64,000 nucleotides of DNA from Paralvinella palmiformis (lineage: Eukaryota > Annelida > Polychaeta > Terebellida > Alvinellidae), in assembly GCA_025642065.1 (NCBI GenBank), contig JAODUP010000115.1, forward strand, positions 877,001 through 941,000, in the 5' to 3' direction. Below, one piece after another: positions 10,736-22,564 of this stretch. Made by a program: the position numbers and the translations under genes. Each line of letters begins with the position of its first letter. The first letter of the stretch is position 1. Under the pieces are notes generated by a model that worked only from the letters and a program-made list of their open reading frames with translations, was not told where the DNA came from and made no database searches.

Positions 10736-11654
10736 GTGTATGATTCTATGCATGTGCACGTGCGTGTCTTTTAGCCATTTTTCCATTCATGCATCATTCA
10801 TGACCATCCAATGTCAGCAGTGCTGGCTGCCAACGTAAGGCAACAGACTTACCACATCGACCAACCACATCGTACCACATCAAACCGAGCCAAGGCATAC
10901 CACATTACTCCGCAGGCCGTGACAAGCCATACCACATAACCCCTTCATTTGGGTGCCACACGTCAGCCAGCCACACACTATCAGGTAGGGGACCATTTGC
11001 CGCCATCTAACAAACACATCATAAGCCAAAGTCTCGCTGGGCCATTCTCCTTCTTGATGTCTCTTGGTCAATTCCATCAGCGCTTCCCCGATGTCTCCCC
11101 ATTGTCACAGTGGCGCCATCTGCCTCCGGTTGACCTTCCACTCTATCCTCCGTACTTATAGCGGCACCCAACACCGAGCGGCCCATCCGTCATCCTCCCA
11201 CCTATTTGTCCAATCATCGCGCCCAACACACAGCTCACACACACATATACGTCGTGCCCAGCCCAGATACCATTGCCCGACTGGGCTATGTACGGCATGC
11301 CGTGCCACAAAGGTGAATGGTGTCTAGTGGGCCATTCTAGCTAGTTGGTTGTGAATGGGGCCATTTGTCTATGGTGAGACCCGGAGGCCCTAGGGTGGAG
11401 GGGGGGGGGTGAATGATGGAGAGGGATACATTATTGTTAATGGGCATTACTTGTTGTGTGAAATTTGTCCTCTCACTTCTGCTCCCTGGTTTATGGAACT
11501 GTACCGTCCGGCCCTAAAATAAACTGCCCGAGGAGTAGCCCGTGTCTAGTTGCTGCCAATTATAAGGAGACAGCAGACAATGGTTATTCTCGATCCACAT
11601 AAGGTGTAGTCGTATCAAGCAGCCGGAGCGCGTGAAATCGATAACAGCCAGTTG
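10734..11654. other. Spacer with decayed ACCACATC words, no gene seen
   Basis: 10846-10990 has repeated ACCACATC/CCATACCACAT words suggesting an old array. A CTCF-like word lies at 11111-11124. Open frames at 10949-11327 show no family match. Confidence 0.5.
11111..11124 (-). promoter_or_regulatory. CTCF-like word
   Basis: The minus strand reads GGCAGATGGCGCCA, containing AGATGGCGC, the conserved core of animal CTCF motifs. Binding is an inference from the word alone. Confidence 0.35.
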
Positions 11655-11716
11655 GTGGTTTCGAGCCGAGGTTGTCAAACTATCGAGTTCAGCACTTTAC
11701 TGCGGAGCCACGAAGG
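11655..11716 (-). mobile_element. tRNA-derived SINE relic, family B head
   Basis: Minus strand: A box TGGCTCCGCAG (rc of 11700-11710) and B box GGCTCGAAACC (rc of 11657-11667), correctly spaced. Body decayed. Confidence 0.6.
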
Positions 11717-11809
11717 ATAACAGATCTTAGATTGTTTACATCGATATACGATAAGAAATGAATACAATCTAGAATGTGCACTTACGCAATCAAGTATGGA
11801 AATAAACAA

Positions 11810-11897
11810 AGAAACGAACAAACACACAATTTTTTAAACAAACAAAATAAACAAACAAACAATTAAAGAAACAAACAAACAAACAAGTAAACAAACG
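11810..11897. repeat. (AAAC)n-rich imperfect microsatellite
   Basis: AAAC, AAACA and AAAT units with interruptions. Confidence 0.85.
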
Positions 11898-12244
11898 ATC
11901 ACATAATAAAAGGAACAAAATAAAAAAAGATTCTGTACACTTTATAACCGACGTCTTGTCACGTGACTTTTACACGATTAGTATATTGTCACGTGTTGAA
12001 GTGGACTACTTTATGACAATCTGTCGACAGACGGTGATGGGTGTATTTTCTGAGCCAGTGCTGGTTCAGAAATTCGTGACATATATTGATGACATTGAAA
12101 AAGAATTCCTATCCTTGAAGATGTCACATGAAATGAATTAATCTGCAGATATATGTTTAATAATTATTTTCATATCTATGATTAGATTATCAAAGCTAGA
12201 ATCTAGATAGTTCCCACAAACTCGGCTCGCATAGCAGTCACACT

Positions 12245-12282
<38 letters not shown>

Positions 12283-12888
12283 AGAGAGAGAGAGAGAGAG
12301 GTGGGGGGTGGAGTATAGATAGTCACACACACACACACACACACACACACGAAAACCTCCATACCTTTCCCCTTATCAATCCTTTTTTCCCATACCCCTC
12401 TGCCATATAAACAAGTAATTCAGTGACAATCGGCTCCACTTGTTCCTTAATAACGTCATAACAATAGATCAACGACCTTCATCAAGGTCATGCTGTCCTC
12501 GAGCCAATCCTCATTTATCGCTCACCATCCTCGCTCTTCTCTATAACCAGGTAATAGTAATGTGTCGTACAGAGATAAACATTGGTCACTAATGGATTAT
12601 ATGTGGAGCTAATATGAAAGTGGGCTTTCTAGGGCTGGATTCGGCTGGGCGGTAGAGTCAGACAGGCGGGCGGGAAGATAGGCAGGCTGAGACAGACAGA
12701 TGATACACAGACGGACAGGAATTCATACAGGCAGACAGGCTAACAAGAAGGATGGTAGAAAGGTGGACAGACAGACAGACAGACAGACAGATAGACGAAA
12801 AGTCTAACAAACATGTGCTTACAGATATATAGGCAGATGCGAAAAAACTTCAGATAGGAAGTGAGTCAAGGCAGATAGATACATGTAC

Positions 12889-12919
<31 letters not shown>

Positions 12920-13343
12920 GGCGCTCACACACCCACACACGCGCGCGCTCACACGCACATATACACATACACAACACCCCCCACACAGACACAATATTAG
13001 CATGTAACCCCCCTCAGATTAACAATAATTATTATTAATGTTCTACAGACATAAATTCTGATCAGATAACAGTGTGACGTCTGACGTCAGGATTACTGGA
13101 ACATTTAGCGTCATCATCGACGGAGAGATGACGTCATAACTGGGTCATTTGTTGCCAGAAATTGTGAACAGGGTGAACTCTATCTGGACATCACTTACCA
13201 TGTAGATGCCATGTACCATTGAGGTAATGTGTGCCACCCAGCTACCATATACAACCTGGACACATGCTACCATCTGGATGCCAAATATATTCTGGATGTT
13301 AGACGCCTGCTAAGTTTCATATTATTTTTGCATGCCAAATATC

Positions 13344-13348
<5 letters not shown>
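11898..13348. other. Spacer with several microsatellites, no gene seen
   Basis: TCACGTGA at 11959-11966; (TA)n(GA)n at 12250-12301; (CA)n at 12323-12350; GACA/GGCA tetranucleotides scattered at 12660-12920 followed by CA/CG at 12921-12990; TGACGTCA at 13082-13089 and 13129-13136. No exon recognised. Confidence 0.55.
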
Positions 13349-13398
<50 letters not shown>

Positions 13399-13669
13399 TG
13401 TATATACTATATACTATAAACCATATACCATCTGGAAAGAACATGCGTTTGGTGAGATGAGTAGAGAGGGTGAGATAAGGAGAGAGGGAAATGTAGGAGA
13501 ATAAACAGTTGATGAATGAATGAATAAATGAATGAGTCGGTGAGTGAGTGAGTGAGTAATAATAATAATTATTATTATGTTAATCAGTAGAACAGAGAAA
13601 GAATTGGATGAAGAGAGAGAGAGACACACACAGAGAGAGAGAGAGAGGGGGGGGGAGAGAGAGAGAGAG
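13349..13669. repeat. (TA)n, (GAAT/GAGT)n and (GA)n tracts
   Basis: TA at 13349-13395, GAAT/GAGT tetramers at 13513-13556, AAT/ATT at 13557-13577, GA with CA and G interruptions at 13611-13669. Unique sequence separates the first two. Confidence 0.85.
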
Positions 13670-13832
13670 TTACCTAATGGTCCCAGTAATATTGCTTCCC
13701 ATTAAAAGCTCTCCCCCATGTATAAATCATTATAATGGCCCCATGTCCTGACGTTGTTTCTAACGTTTGCTTTTTGGATTATATCTTTGACTAAGGATAG
13801 AGGAATATCAACATTAGACGTCCTATGTTAGG

Positions 13833-13993
13833 TCACTGTGTGTGTGTGTGTGTGTTGCTTTGTTTTCCCTTTTTGCCGTTACTACCACTACTATTATTAT
13901 TACTGCTACTACTACTCTTACTACTACTACTACTAATAATAATAATATTACTACTACTACTACCACTAGTAGTAATAATAGTAATACTATTGA

Positions 13994-14047
<54 letters not shown>

Positions 14048-14048
14048 A
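13833..14048. repeat. (GT)n and TAC/AAT/TTA triplet array
   Basis: A short GT run, then about 165 bp of ACT, TTA, AAT and GTA triplets ending in about 20 perfect ATT units (13996-14045). Poly-Leu, poly-Asn and poly-Thr frames arise here and are artefacts. Confidence 0.95.
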
Positions 14049-14104
14049 AGTCATCTCTATCTTTTATATATACAATAGGACATATATATTTTATTTGACA
14101 GTAT

Positions 14105-14315
14105 CTTGTCATGATTAATAGTGTTTGGTAGTGTTTAATAGTGTTTATTTTTAGTGTTTGGCATTGTTTTGATAGTATTTGATAGTGTTTAGTCATGATT
14201 GTTAGTGCTTAGCAATATTTGACAATGTTTGCTTGTATTTAGTAATGTTTGTTAGTATTTTTCAGTGTTGGATAGTGTTTATTAGTGTTTCGTTGTGTTT
14301 GGCAGTGTTTATTCC
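14105..14315. repeat. ~10-bp minisatellite (AGTGTTTGGT)
   Basis: About 20 diverged units around TAGTGTTTGG/TAGTGTTTAT with small spacing changes. Confidence 0.8.
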
Positions 14316-14705
14316 GCCATTTTGTAAACCAGTTATCTCTATGATCCAGAGAGCTGGCCATCACAGATCACATAAATATATATGTCAAGATCCGGAACAC
14401 GCCATCCAAGTCGTTCCAAGTTCCCTCTACTAATTGTCATGTGCCATCCTGTGAGATCACGTGATGTAGGCAGGGCGACTTCCGGTTATTGGCCAACTCA
14501 CCTGTCGGCATAGCTGGTCACGTGAAGGATGACGTCAGAGTCATGGCGACATCAACCAGTTGTATTGGGGGATGCCGGAGGCGAGTGCGAGGCCAGGATC
14601 TAGAATTGACAACTTGGAGCTTGTCCCCGTTAAAAAATTAATGAGCTGCCAATCTGGAGCTCCCTTCTGGAGTTTAATTATTCGACCCCAGTTTGTTGTT
14701 AGTTG

Positions 14706-14706
<1 letters not shown>
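14316..14706. other. Spacer with promoter-like motif words
   Basis: No gene. In 80 bp it has TCACGTGA (14457-14464), ACTTCCGGT (ETS type, about 14469-14477), TCACGTGA (14518-14525) and TGACGTCA (14530-14537). Function is unproven. Confidence 0.45.
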
Positions 14707-14765
<59 letters not shown>

Positions 14766-14778
14766 CCCCCCTATCTAC

Positions 14779-14819
<41 letters not shown>

Positions 14820-14871
14820 CATCTATTTATCTATCTACCTATATATATATATATATATATATATATCCCCC

Positions 14872-14902
<31 letters not shown>

Positions 14903-14932
14903 CTATCTATCTCTCATTATCGTCCTTATCAT
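14707..14932. repeat. (CT)n, (CTAT)n and (TA)n compound microsatellite
   Basis: About 27 CT units, a C run, CTAT tetramers, a TA block (14839-14866) and a second CTAT block. Confidence 0.95.
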
Positions 14933-15394
14933 TAGATCCCCCCCCCCTATATCCGGAGATGTCATGGTCTGAGGAAGTTTCTTGTCAGGATCCCGTACAG
15001 GATGAATTATGTTCGCACAGAAAAATGTCCGGACAGCGCCCCCCTCATTTCCTCCCACTTCAGAATCTGTTGCTCTCCGTCATGGCGTTATTCGAAACTT
15101 TTACTTATTCATATCCAGGAAATGAGCCTCTTCTGTCGGTAATAATCCGTCACTAGGAGGCGTCTATTTGTCTCAAGAAGACCGGAAGTTGATTTGGCCA
15201 GTCTCGGTATAAAATGGCTAAAATCATTATGTCCTTGGTTTGTCATTGATTGGAGCGAATATTAGAGGGGTAGAGGGAGGGGGGGGAGAGAGGCTGAAGG
15301 GGGAGGAGAGGGGAGGGGGGAGTGAGAGGGGTCTCTTACGATCTCTCGCAATTATTAACCCTGGATATCATTGTTGTGAATAGTTATAGAATAG
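14933..15394. other. Spacer with G-rich patch, no gene seen
   Basis: C run at 14939-14947, ACCGGAAGT (ETS type) near 15181, and a G/A-rich segment at 15266-15330. No exon recognised. Confidence 0.5.
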
Positions 15395-15860
15395 AAGAGA
15401 ATATCTAAATACCCTGATCATCTACGACAGCTCTGAATAGGATTGAATTAGTCTGAATATTTCTGGATCACTTCTGCTAAATTCTCGAACAGATTTCTCT
15501 TACATAGGACAGCTCTAAATATTCTAGAAATACTCTGGATATTTCTGATTATCCGAATATCCCCGTTTAATTCTGAATAACTAAATGGGCTTTGGTAACC
15601 CTGGATAGTTCTGGCTAGCGTTAGCTGACTGTGAATGGTCCTGAATGGTTCTGAGTATTGCTGAACAGCTCTGGATAACCTTGTAAGGTCTTAAATAGCT
15701 CAGATCAGCCGTCGATTGTTCTATAAATCGGGCGATAATCGTGGATAGTCGTGAATGACGTAATAAAATCCCGAATAGCCCTGGATAGGCCTGGATAATC
15801 TGGAATAGCCCTCAATAACTCTGGATAACATTAGAATATCCTTAGATCATCGTAGCCATC
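15395..15860. repeat. Strongly diverged array of CTGGATAG/CTGAATAG words
   Basis: Some thirty words such as CTGAATAG, CTGGATAA and CTGGATAGTTCTGG spaced about 11-16 bp. The period is not fixed. Reads as a long-decayed minisatellite about 460 bp long. Confidence 0.65.
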
Positions 15861-16557
15861 CCGTCATCCTAATTCACGATCGGCCAACAAAACGCGGGTT
15901 AATATCAATTTGAGGCTCCAGACAGATGATTTCTCGCCCAAGTCACATGATGATGGGGTAATTTCCGGTCAGGAAGATCGCGATGTTCTCGTATTGCCCG
16001 GATGAGCCCACTCGGGCTAGTTCCGACAGTCACGTGACAGGTACGAACGCCGATCGTATTGTTCTCCAGTCGGTAGAATTAATCTCCGTCAGATGTCGCT
16101 CCTTTACCGGCGGAGGTAGCCTCGTTGTGATAATTATCTGTCGAGATGTTGACTATATTCTAAACGAACACACCCTCGAGGTTTACCGCTTTATAACCAA
16201 CTATACATTGTAGATAAAATGGCTTCTCTAAAAGGTTCAAATATTTTCAAAGCTTTATTTTTAAATAGAGAAAAAAATAGACGTCGTGAATGTTTAGATT
16301 TGTGAAAGTGAATTAGCAATAATTCTGCCGTAATTTATTTATTTGTAGTCAGACACGATCTTCACTTTTCCAAGAATGTTTTATTTCGGATAAGTTCAAC
16401 AATTCTATTCGTCTGTACTCAACGCTTCTATTATAGACCAGTACAATCCAGGACTGTCCTCAAATCCTCCTCCAGTATAACATATCAAACCGCCAAATAT
16501 AGGCACATAATTCACACTAATCCATCGCTAAGTACTTAGTTCTCATATAGCTAATTA
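15861..16557. other. Spacer, no gene seen
   Basis: TCACGTGA at 16030-16037, and a CAGATGTCGCTCC word near 16090. The 76-codon frame at 15983-16213 shows no recognisable domain. Confidence 0.5.
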
Positions 16558-16622
16558 GCGGATTCGAACCGAGAACCTCCTCGATTTTGTTCAGTATTCC
16601 GCCATTGTACCGACTGGGCCAC
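16558..16622 (-). mobile_element. tRNA-derived SINE relic, family B head
   Basis: Minus strand: A box TGGCCCAGTCG (rc of 16611-16621) and exact B box GGTTCGAATCC (rc of 16560-16570). Body decayed. Confidence 0.65.
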
Positions 16623-16867
16623 TAGCACATGTCATATGTCGCAAAACGTAGAATCGTTTTTGTACCCAACTATATACCTGGCTCAAGACGTGCCCAACTT
16701 GCCCAGTTGGACCACCTCACAGTTTTGTTATATAAAGTCCTTAGATTTTTTACCGCTGATGGGAGATATGGAGTAGGAGGGTGGACGGGGGGGGGGTTTA
16801 TGGGTTTCTAACTTAAATTGACCGATAAATAATGGTTAGTGCGCAACTTGTCTGGGCATAATATTGA

Positions 16868-17120
16868 ATGAGCTTTATTTGATGGTTTATGAGCATTGTT
16901 TAGTAGTTTGTGAGCGGTGTTAGGCGGTTTGTGAACGGTGTTAGGCGGTTTGTGATCGGTTTTAGGCGGTTTGTGAACGGTGTTAGGCGGTTTGTAAACG
17001 GTTTTAGGCGGTTAATGAACGGTGTTAGGCGGTTTGTGATCGGTGTTAGGCGGTTTGTGATCGGTGTTAGGTTGTTTGTGAGCCATGTTTATGTGGTTTA
17101 TTAGCGGTGTTTGGTAGTTT
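16868..17120. repeat. 21-bp minisatellite (GGCGGTTTGTGAACGGTGTTA)
   Basis: About eleven 21-bp units; the centre (16918-17075) is well conserved and both edges decay (AGTAGTTTGTGAGC, TGTGGTTTATTAGC). The in-frame seven-residue period explains the open frame at 16910-17104. Confidence 0.9.
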
Positions 17121-17123
17121 GTG

Positions 17124-17451
17124 AGCCACCATGATGTTAGTGAGTACTATTTCTGGTGAGCCACCATGAGGTGAGTGAGTGCTACTTCTAATGAGCCACC
17201 ATGAGGTTAGTGAGCACCAGCTTTCTGGTGAGCCACCATGAGGTTAGTGAGCACCAGCTTTCTGGTGAGCCACCATGAGGTTAGTGAGCACCAGCTTTCT
17301 GGTGAGCCACCATGAGGTTAGTGAGCACCAGCTTTCTGGTGAGCCACCATGAGGTTAGTGAGCACCAGCTTTCTGGTGAGCCACCATGAGGTTAGTGAGC
17401 ACCAGCTTTGTGGTGAGCCACCATGAGGTTAGTGAGCAGGGTTTTGTGTGA
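17124..17451. repeat. 37-bp minisatellite with internal hairpin, nine units
   Basis: Units start at 17124, 17159, 17194, 17231, 17268, 17305, 17342, 17379 and 17416. The first two spacings are 35 bp and the rest 37 bp. Most units contain CACCAGCTTTCTGGTG, a perfect 6-bp stem with a CTTT loop. Each also carries GCCACCATG, which resembles a Kozak start, but no open frame follows. It adjoins the 21-bp array to its left. Confidence 0.95.
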
Positions 17452-18123
17452 GCCAGCATACTATCAGCTTCACTCTTCATTAACCACGCCGAGACTACGT
17501 CATGTGATATATGGCGTACGTGGAATACGGCAACAATCACCAGATGTCGCTGTCTCTTTACTACAACGATGATGATTGGCTGATGATTGACGTCACGGCG
17601 CCATCTACAATGTGACATCAGATATCATCGGTGTCACAATCTAAATGTGCTTCATAGCGATACTCTTAGTTGTACTTCTCGAGATGGTGATACTCTCTGA
17701 TGGCGATACTCCCTGATGATATTATTATATGTTAATGTTACTCCCTGATGATGAATACGATGATGATGATGATGATGACGATGATGATGATACTGTATGA
17801 TCATTTTATTCTTTAGTGGTGATACTCTTGTCACTTATTGCGGTAACTTATAATGATAATATTCCTAATAATTATACTTCTATCTACTCCTATGATAATG
17901 ATACTCCATAATAGTTATACTCTGTGATGATGAAGATGATGATAATGATGATGATGATGATGATTGACCTTGATGATGATGATGATGATACTCTCGAACA
18001 GATTGTATCCCTGAATAGTGACAATACTCCATGATACAGATACTCCTGTAGTGATACTCCACACATACCGTTATGTTTGATACTCCAGATGATGACAGTA
18101 CTCCCGCTGACGTAAGTCATTAC
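17452..18123. other. Spacer with GAT triplets and CTCF-like words
   Basis: No gene. CACCAGATGTCGCTG near 17538-17552, TGACGTCA at 17588-17595, and TGTAGATGGCGCC on the minus strand at 17597-17609. From 17680 to 18060, GATGAT runs mix with GATACTCC/GATACTCT words, an old array around (GAT)n. Confidence 0.5.
17597..17609 (-). promoter_or_regulatory. CTCF-like word
   Basis: The minus strand reads TGTAGATGGCGCC, matching the AGATGGCGC core. It immediately follows a TGACGTCA. Occupancy is inferred. Confidence 0.35.
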
Positions 18124-18138
18124 CCGCTAGGTGGCGCC
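18124..18138 (+). promoter_or_regulatory. Strong CTCF consensus match
   Basis: CCGCTAGGTGGCGCC matches the core CTCF consensus (CCNCNAGRKGGCRSY form) at every constrained position I know. The same CTAGGTGGCGC word recurs at 54531. Confidence 0.45.
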
Positions 18139-18416
18139 CTTCTCATCGCTCGCTTAATCGGCCGCCTAGAGAATCACCTGAGCGTGTCACGTGATTTCAG
18201 AATGATCGATATCCAGTTGATCGATACTGATCTGTTTATTTTAGCCATTCACCGCCTCAGTAATGTGACGTCATCAACGTGTTTGTTATCGCCGTCGGTA
18301 AGTTGTTCCGGTGACGTCATAGGAGCAGATCTATCGACAAACGTCGCTTAAAAGGTCCTAGAGGAAGTGAGAATGTCAATTATTGAGATTATAATGGGGC
18401 TTAGTACTATAAATTG
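18139..18416. other. Spacer with CRE and E-box palindromes
   Basis: TCACGTGA (18187-18194) and TGACGTCA at 18266-18273 and 18312-18319. A 92-codon frame over 18073-18351 has no recognisable family. Confidence 0.45.
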
Positions 18417-18700
18417 CTGGTCATACCCAACCGTACCCAGCCACCCATACCAACCTATACCGAGTCACCCATACCCATTTCAATTAGGCCTCTACACCCA
18501 TCTGTATGCAGTCATACATACCTACCCGTGCCCACTTATGAAGAGTTATAATACCCTATAATCTTCATCCATATACGCATGCATACCCAATGCAACCTAG
18601 TCGACCATATCCACCAATATTCAGCCACATATATCTGTATTAAACGACATACCGATCCATACCTAACAATACCCATTGATACCCAAATGTTTTGATCCTT
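18417..18700. repeat. Diverged ACCCATACC-rich array
   Basis: Repeated CATACC, TACCCA and ACCCATAC words with irregular spacing of about 10-20 bp, interrupted around 18540-18570. Confidence 0.55.
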
Positions 18701-18784
18701 GCACTCCCATATATCCACATAGACTGATCCAGGACATTGTCTGCGAGACAGTGCTACCGGGATAATGAGGCAGACTGTGAGCCA

Positions 18785-19065
18785 TCGGCAGCGCCTGAGG
18801 CAGTAGCAGTGGCAGGGTCTGAGGCGGTGGCAGGGTCTAAGGCAGTGGAAGGGTCTGAGGTAGTGGCAGGGTCTGAAAGAGAGATAAGATCTGAGTTTAT
18901 CAAAGGGCTTGAAGTAGTGACGGGGTCTAAAACAGTGTCATGATCTGAAAAAGTGGCAGGGTCTGAGACATCAACAGTATATGTGTTAGTGACAAAGTCT
19001 GAGGCAATGGCAGGGTCAACAGCAACCGTACGCAGGGTTTTGGTTAATGGCAGGGTTTGAAGTAC
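18785..19065. repeat. ~18-bp minisatellite (GAGGCAGTGGCAGGGTCT)
   Basis: Central units keep the 18-bp consensus GAGGCAGTGGCAGGGTCT; the right half is increasingly diverged. The Val-Ala-Gly-Ser repeat frame (18737-18943) is a by-product. Confidence 0.8.
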
Positions 19066-19644
19066 AAGAAGAATATAAAGGTATTCGTGAGATATGAGAC
19101 GAGACCTTGAGATAAATCGCTGTCTGTCAGAGATAACAGTGGAACGTTGACCAATCAGGCGATGGCAGGGTTAGTGACGTATGCATAGGGGGACATGTCA
19201 CGTGACTGTAGTACTGTGCGTGGACAATCAGGTGTATAACTTCACCACATAATGGTACCCATACGCACGCACGTAGGCACACACATATACGAACACACGC
19301 ACGCACACAAACACACACAGACACGCACATGCTATCCGTGTCCTATTATCCACGCTCTATGGGCCACAATATGGTCGGATTACTGAAGTTTGATGTCATT
19401 TTGAGGCCCAACAAACCGGAAGACACGATCTTCTCCTACCAGAAGTGAGACATTATGGAATCTATTGTCCTTTCTCTGCCCCAACCATCATCGTTCGTTC
19501 TCTATTAGAAAACATTAAAGGCAATTGAAGTCTGGGACACAATATGCCTCATTCGTTCGTCATATTGACCGGTTTTATAGAAATGCGGAATATCGTATGA
19601 GTACCGCCGCCATCTTGACACGATAACCCACGTGATCTCTCGAC
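19066..19644. other. Spacer, no gene seen
   Basis: TCACGTGA at 19198-19205, a CA/CG tract at 19263-19328, ACCGGAAGA near 19426. No exon recognised. Confidence 0.5.
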
Positions 19645-20150
19645 GTCACGGTCTTCTATGTACACGGTGTTCTGAGTACATCAGATGTTCTGTGTAAAGA
19701 CTGTGATCGGTGTACAAACTTCGTCTTCTGTTTACAATAACTGACGTAATATCTCGATGTCACGGGACACGATGTCTTCTATGTACGTGGTGTTTTCTGT
19801 GTACGTGATATATTCTATGTACATACTGCGATTGATGTACAAATTCTATGTTCTATGTAAATGTTGTAGTCTGTGTACAGTGCTTGATATTTATACATGG
19901 TATGTCAACAGGGCGTGTTATGTACACGTGGTGTATTATGTTTACGGTATGTGTGCGCGCGCAAACTTTATTCGATGCAGAGTTTGTATTATGTGTATGC
20001 TACATACAGGCTAAATCCTGTATACATGGTCTGTTTTGTTTACATGGCGTACGTTGTGGAAAGTCTGTGATCTGTGTACATGTTGCATGTTGTTTGCGTG
20101 GAGTACTATGTGTACAGTCGATATTCTGTGTACAGAGCAACGATAAATCT
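19645..20150. repeat. Diverged array of TGTGTACATGGTGTTCTG words
   Basis: Around twenty loosely spaced copies of a unit near TCTGTGTACATGGTGT, spacing about 20-30 bp, with many substitutions. Frames through it are cysteine/valine-rich by composition only. Confidence 0.65.
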
Positions 20151-20375
20151 TATGTTTGTATAATAGCAAAATGTTGCATTTAATGTTTGTGAAAACAGGA
20201 TGCTACTCTATTGTATGCACAAAGCTCGTACTCTAAGAACTTTACATTTAGATTATGACTAACGCTACTTTGCGCTGGCTTATTATATTGGTGTATACAA
20301 TTACTAATCGTCAATTACAGCCACATAGTCCACAATAACCCATCATCAGCTGTTTACAAACCAAGTTGCCAGTTG
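20151..20375. other. Spacer, no gene seen
   Basis: Unique sequence. May include the decayed body of the SINE at 20376. Confidence 0.4.
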
Positions 20376-20432
20376 TTGGATTTAAACCCAGAAGCCCCGC
20401 CTTCGAGTCCGTCACCTTACTGACTCAGCCAT
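20376..20432 (-). mobile_element. tRNA-derived SINE relic, family B head
   Basis: Minus strand: A box TGGCTGAGTCAG (rc of 20420-20431) and B box GGTTTAAATCC (rc of 20378-20388). Confidence 0.6.
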
Positions 20433-20690
20433 CGAGACCGACACATATCACCTTTCTATTTGACAATATGCTATATTTTATTAAGACCTTAGAGGTCACT
20501 CGATGTTCTTGTCTCGTATTGTTACCTAGACCAGGTCTTCTGAGCCATTCCCCACCCTAACCATGATATAATTAAGACCTTTGATCTGACCGAGGCTCGA
20601 CTTTGATGTAGACAAGTCTGGGATCATCCTTTGTGTCGTTATGACAATCTTTGTGTCATCTTACCTTGACCTCGACACGACAATAAACCC
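20433..20690. other. Spacer, no gene seen
   Basis: Unique sequence, no recognised feature. Confidence 0.4.
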
Positions 20691-21170
20691 GTCACTAACC
20701 CGGGAGACTGACGGACCTAGCCTACAAACCAACAGGTCTACTCCATAGGCCGAGGTCTAGCCTATAGGCTGAGATCGAGTAGACTGGCATATGGACCATA
20801 GGACTTAGTGTATACATTGGGGATCTATAGGTATAAGCTATAGACCGAGAGACCTAGAATATATCGTGAGGCCTGGCCTATATAGACTCAGAGACTCAGC
20901 TTACATACCCGGGTTAATCTATAGAATGAAGACATAGACATAGGGACCTGGTATATAGACAAAGCGGCCTACTCTATAGACTGAGAGATCTAGCTATAAA
21001 CCTAGTCTATAGACTGAGGGATCTAGCTATAGGCCTAGTCTATAGACTGAGAGATCTAACTCATAGATAAAGGGGTCTAGTTTATTGACTGAAGGACCTA
21101 AATTATAGACGAAGTGGTCTGGCCTATAGACCGGGGGGGGGGGCCTTAGCTATAGACAAAGAGACCTAGA
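20691..21170. repeat. Diverged ~30-bp array (TATAGACTGAGAGATCTAG)
   Basis: Best-preserved units lie at 20985-21060 (CTATAGACTGAGAGATCTAG, CTATAGGCCTAGTC). Both edges are heavily diverged. A G run is embedded at 21131-21142. Confidence 0.75.
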
Positions 21171-21295
21171 CATCTTTACCCTAATCCCATCACCCCAACC
21201 CCATCACCCCAGTCCTAGCAGCCCGGTCTACATAACTGATATAGACCGGGAGTTATAATGATAAAAATAGTGTTACATTTGTCCCTGAAGTACTA
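21171..21295. other. Short spacer
   Basis: Contains a few CCCCATCACCCCA words (21187-21212). Nothing else. Confidence 0.4.
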
Positions 21296-21560
21296 TATAG
21301 GGATTGGGCTGTATAACACTGTCATGATACAGTACCCTGTCAGGGCAGCCTGATAGGTCTGTAGGTAATGATGTTATAGCACAATACACTGACAGGCCAG
21401 TCTGACAGGCTAGCCTGACAGATCTATCTACAGCACGGTCATAGCATAGTACTCTGTGCGACGTATGACATGATTCAAACACAACAGTCTAATAGGACAG
21501 CCTGACAGGGCTCTAGATGGTCGTGTCAGGCCACAATACCCTGACAGGTCGGCCTTTTTG
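21296..21560. repeat. Diverged array of CCTGACAGG words
   Basis: Repeated ACCCTGACAGG, GCCTGACAGG and GGTCATAGCA words with an irregular ~50-60 bp larger period. CCTGACAGG is partly self-complementary. Confidence 0.6.
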
Positions 21561-21822
21561 TTATCTGATAGTCATTTTGCGTATGTGTGATATCTGCATG
21601 ATGGTACCAGGTAGGTCAGTTCTAGTTATATACAACCGGGACACATTGACACCTAGTGTCTTCTCTAGGTGTCAGTGGCTCCCCCTGTTATTAGCTTCTT
21701 GTCGACCGTTTGTTTAGATCAAAGACAGACGGACGGACAGACAGAGATACAGGCCAAAAAATGGACACACGGATAAACGAACGACAAAAGGATTACTGAC
21801 TGACTGGCTCACTCACTGATTT

Positions 21823-21863
<41 letters not shown>

Positions 21864-22204
21864 GATAGCAATAAAAGAAACAGACAGATAGGTGCGCGCG
21901 CGCACACACAGAGGGGGGTTGGTTATGTTATATCCAGTCCAATAACCAATAAGTTATGAGGCCAAGTCGCCATATTGGCCCCAGATCTACTCAAATGACC
22001 ACTTTTACACTGTTTCACTTACAAACCTGCCTCAATATCGCCTAAACTGGCCACAATGTTCCTCATTTCTATCCCAGATTTCCACTCTACCACGTGCGGT
22101 GATTTATGGCAAGAAATATAGCGCCTTTTATGAGACCGAGGCTCACCAGCCGTACGTCATAGGTCACATGATTTGTAATCTTGTCGCCGATAATGAGTGA
22201 TGGC
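21561..22204. other. Spacer with GACA microsatellites
   Basis: GACG/GACA at 21725-21745 and about ten GACA units at 21822-21862. No gene recognised. Confidence 0.5.
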
Positions 22205-22560
22205 ATAATAGTATTAAGTCGACTTAGAATCGGTATGCATGGTATTGTATATGTGCTGGTATGTACTGTATTGTTTAGGTGTTGGTATATATAGTATGGT
22301 ATCTACATAGGTAAGTATGATGTTTTATAGATGTTACAATATATGGTAATATAAAGATGTTGATATGTATGGTATTGTATAGGTTGAGATATGTGGAGTT
22401 TTTATAGCTATTGGTATACATGATATTGTATAATTATACATGATACTAAATACCATGTATTAGATGTCGTTATATATGGTATTAAATCCACTCATATTCA
22501 CTATCTGAGGTTTTATATAGAAAGGGGATGAAAAGATGTTGATACATTAGGTATTGTTTA
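22205..22560. repeat. Diverged ~32-bp array (GGTATTGTATAGGTGTTGG)
   Basis: About ten copies of a unit containing ATGGTATTGTATAGGTGTTG with strong divergence toward the right. Confidence 0.7.
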
Positions 22561-22564
22561 GAGG

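Noticed and set aside
13825..14118. Poly-Leu/poly-Asn/poly-Thr protein
   Set aside because: All three frames of one triplet microsatellite are open. No flanking coding signal.
17231..17240. Repeated GCCACCATG as translation starts
   Set aside because: Part of a tandem repeat. No sustained frame follows any copy.
17124..17451. CRISPR-like repeats with hairpins
   Set aside because: The 37-bp units are contiguous with no spacers. Hairpin plus period fits a minisatellite.
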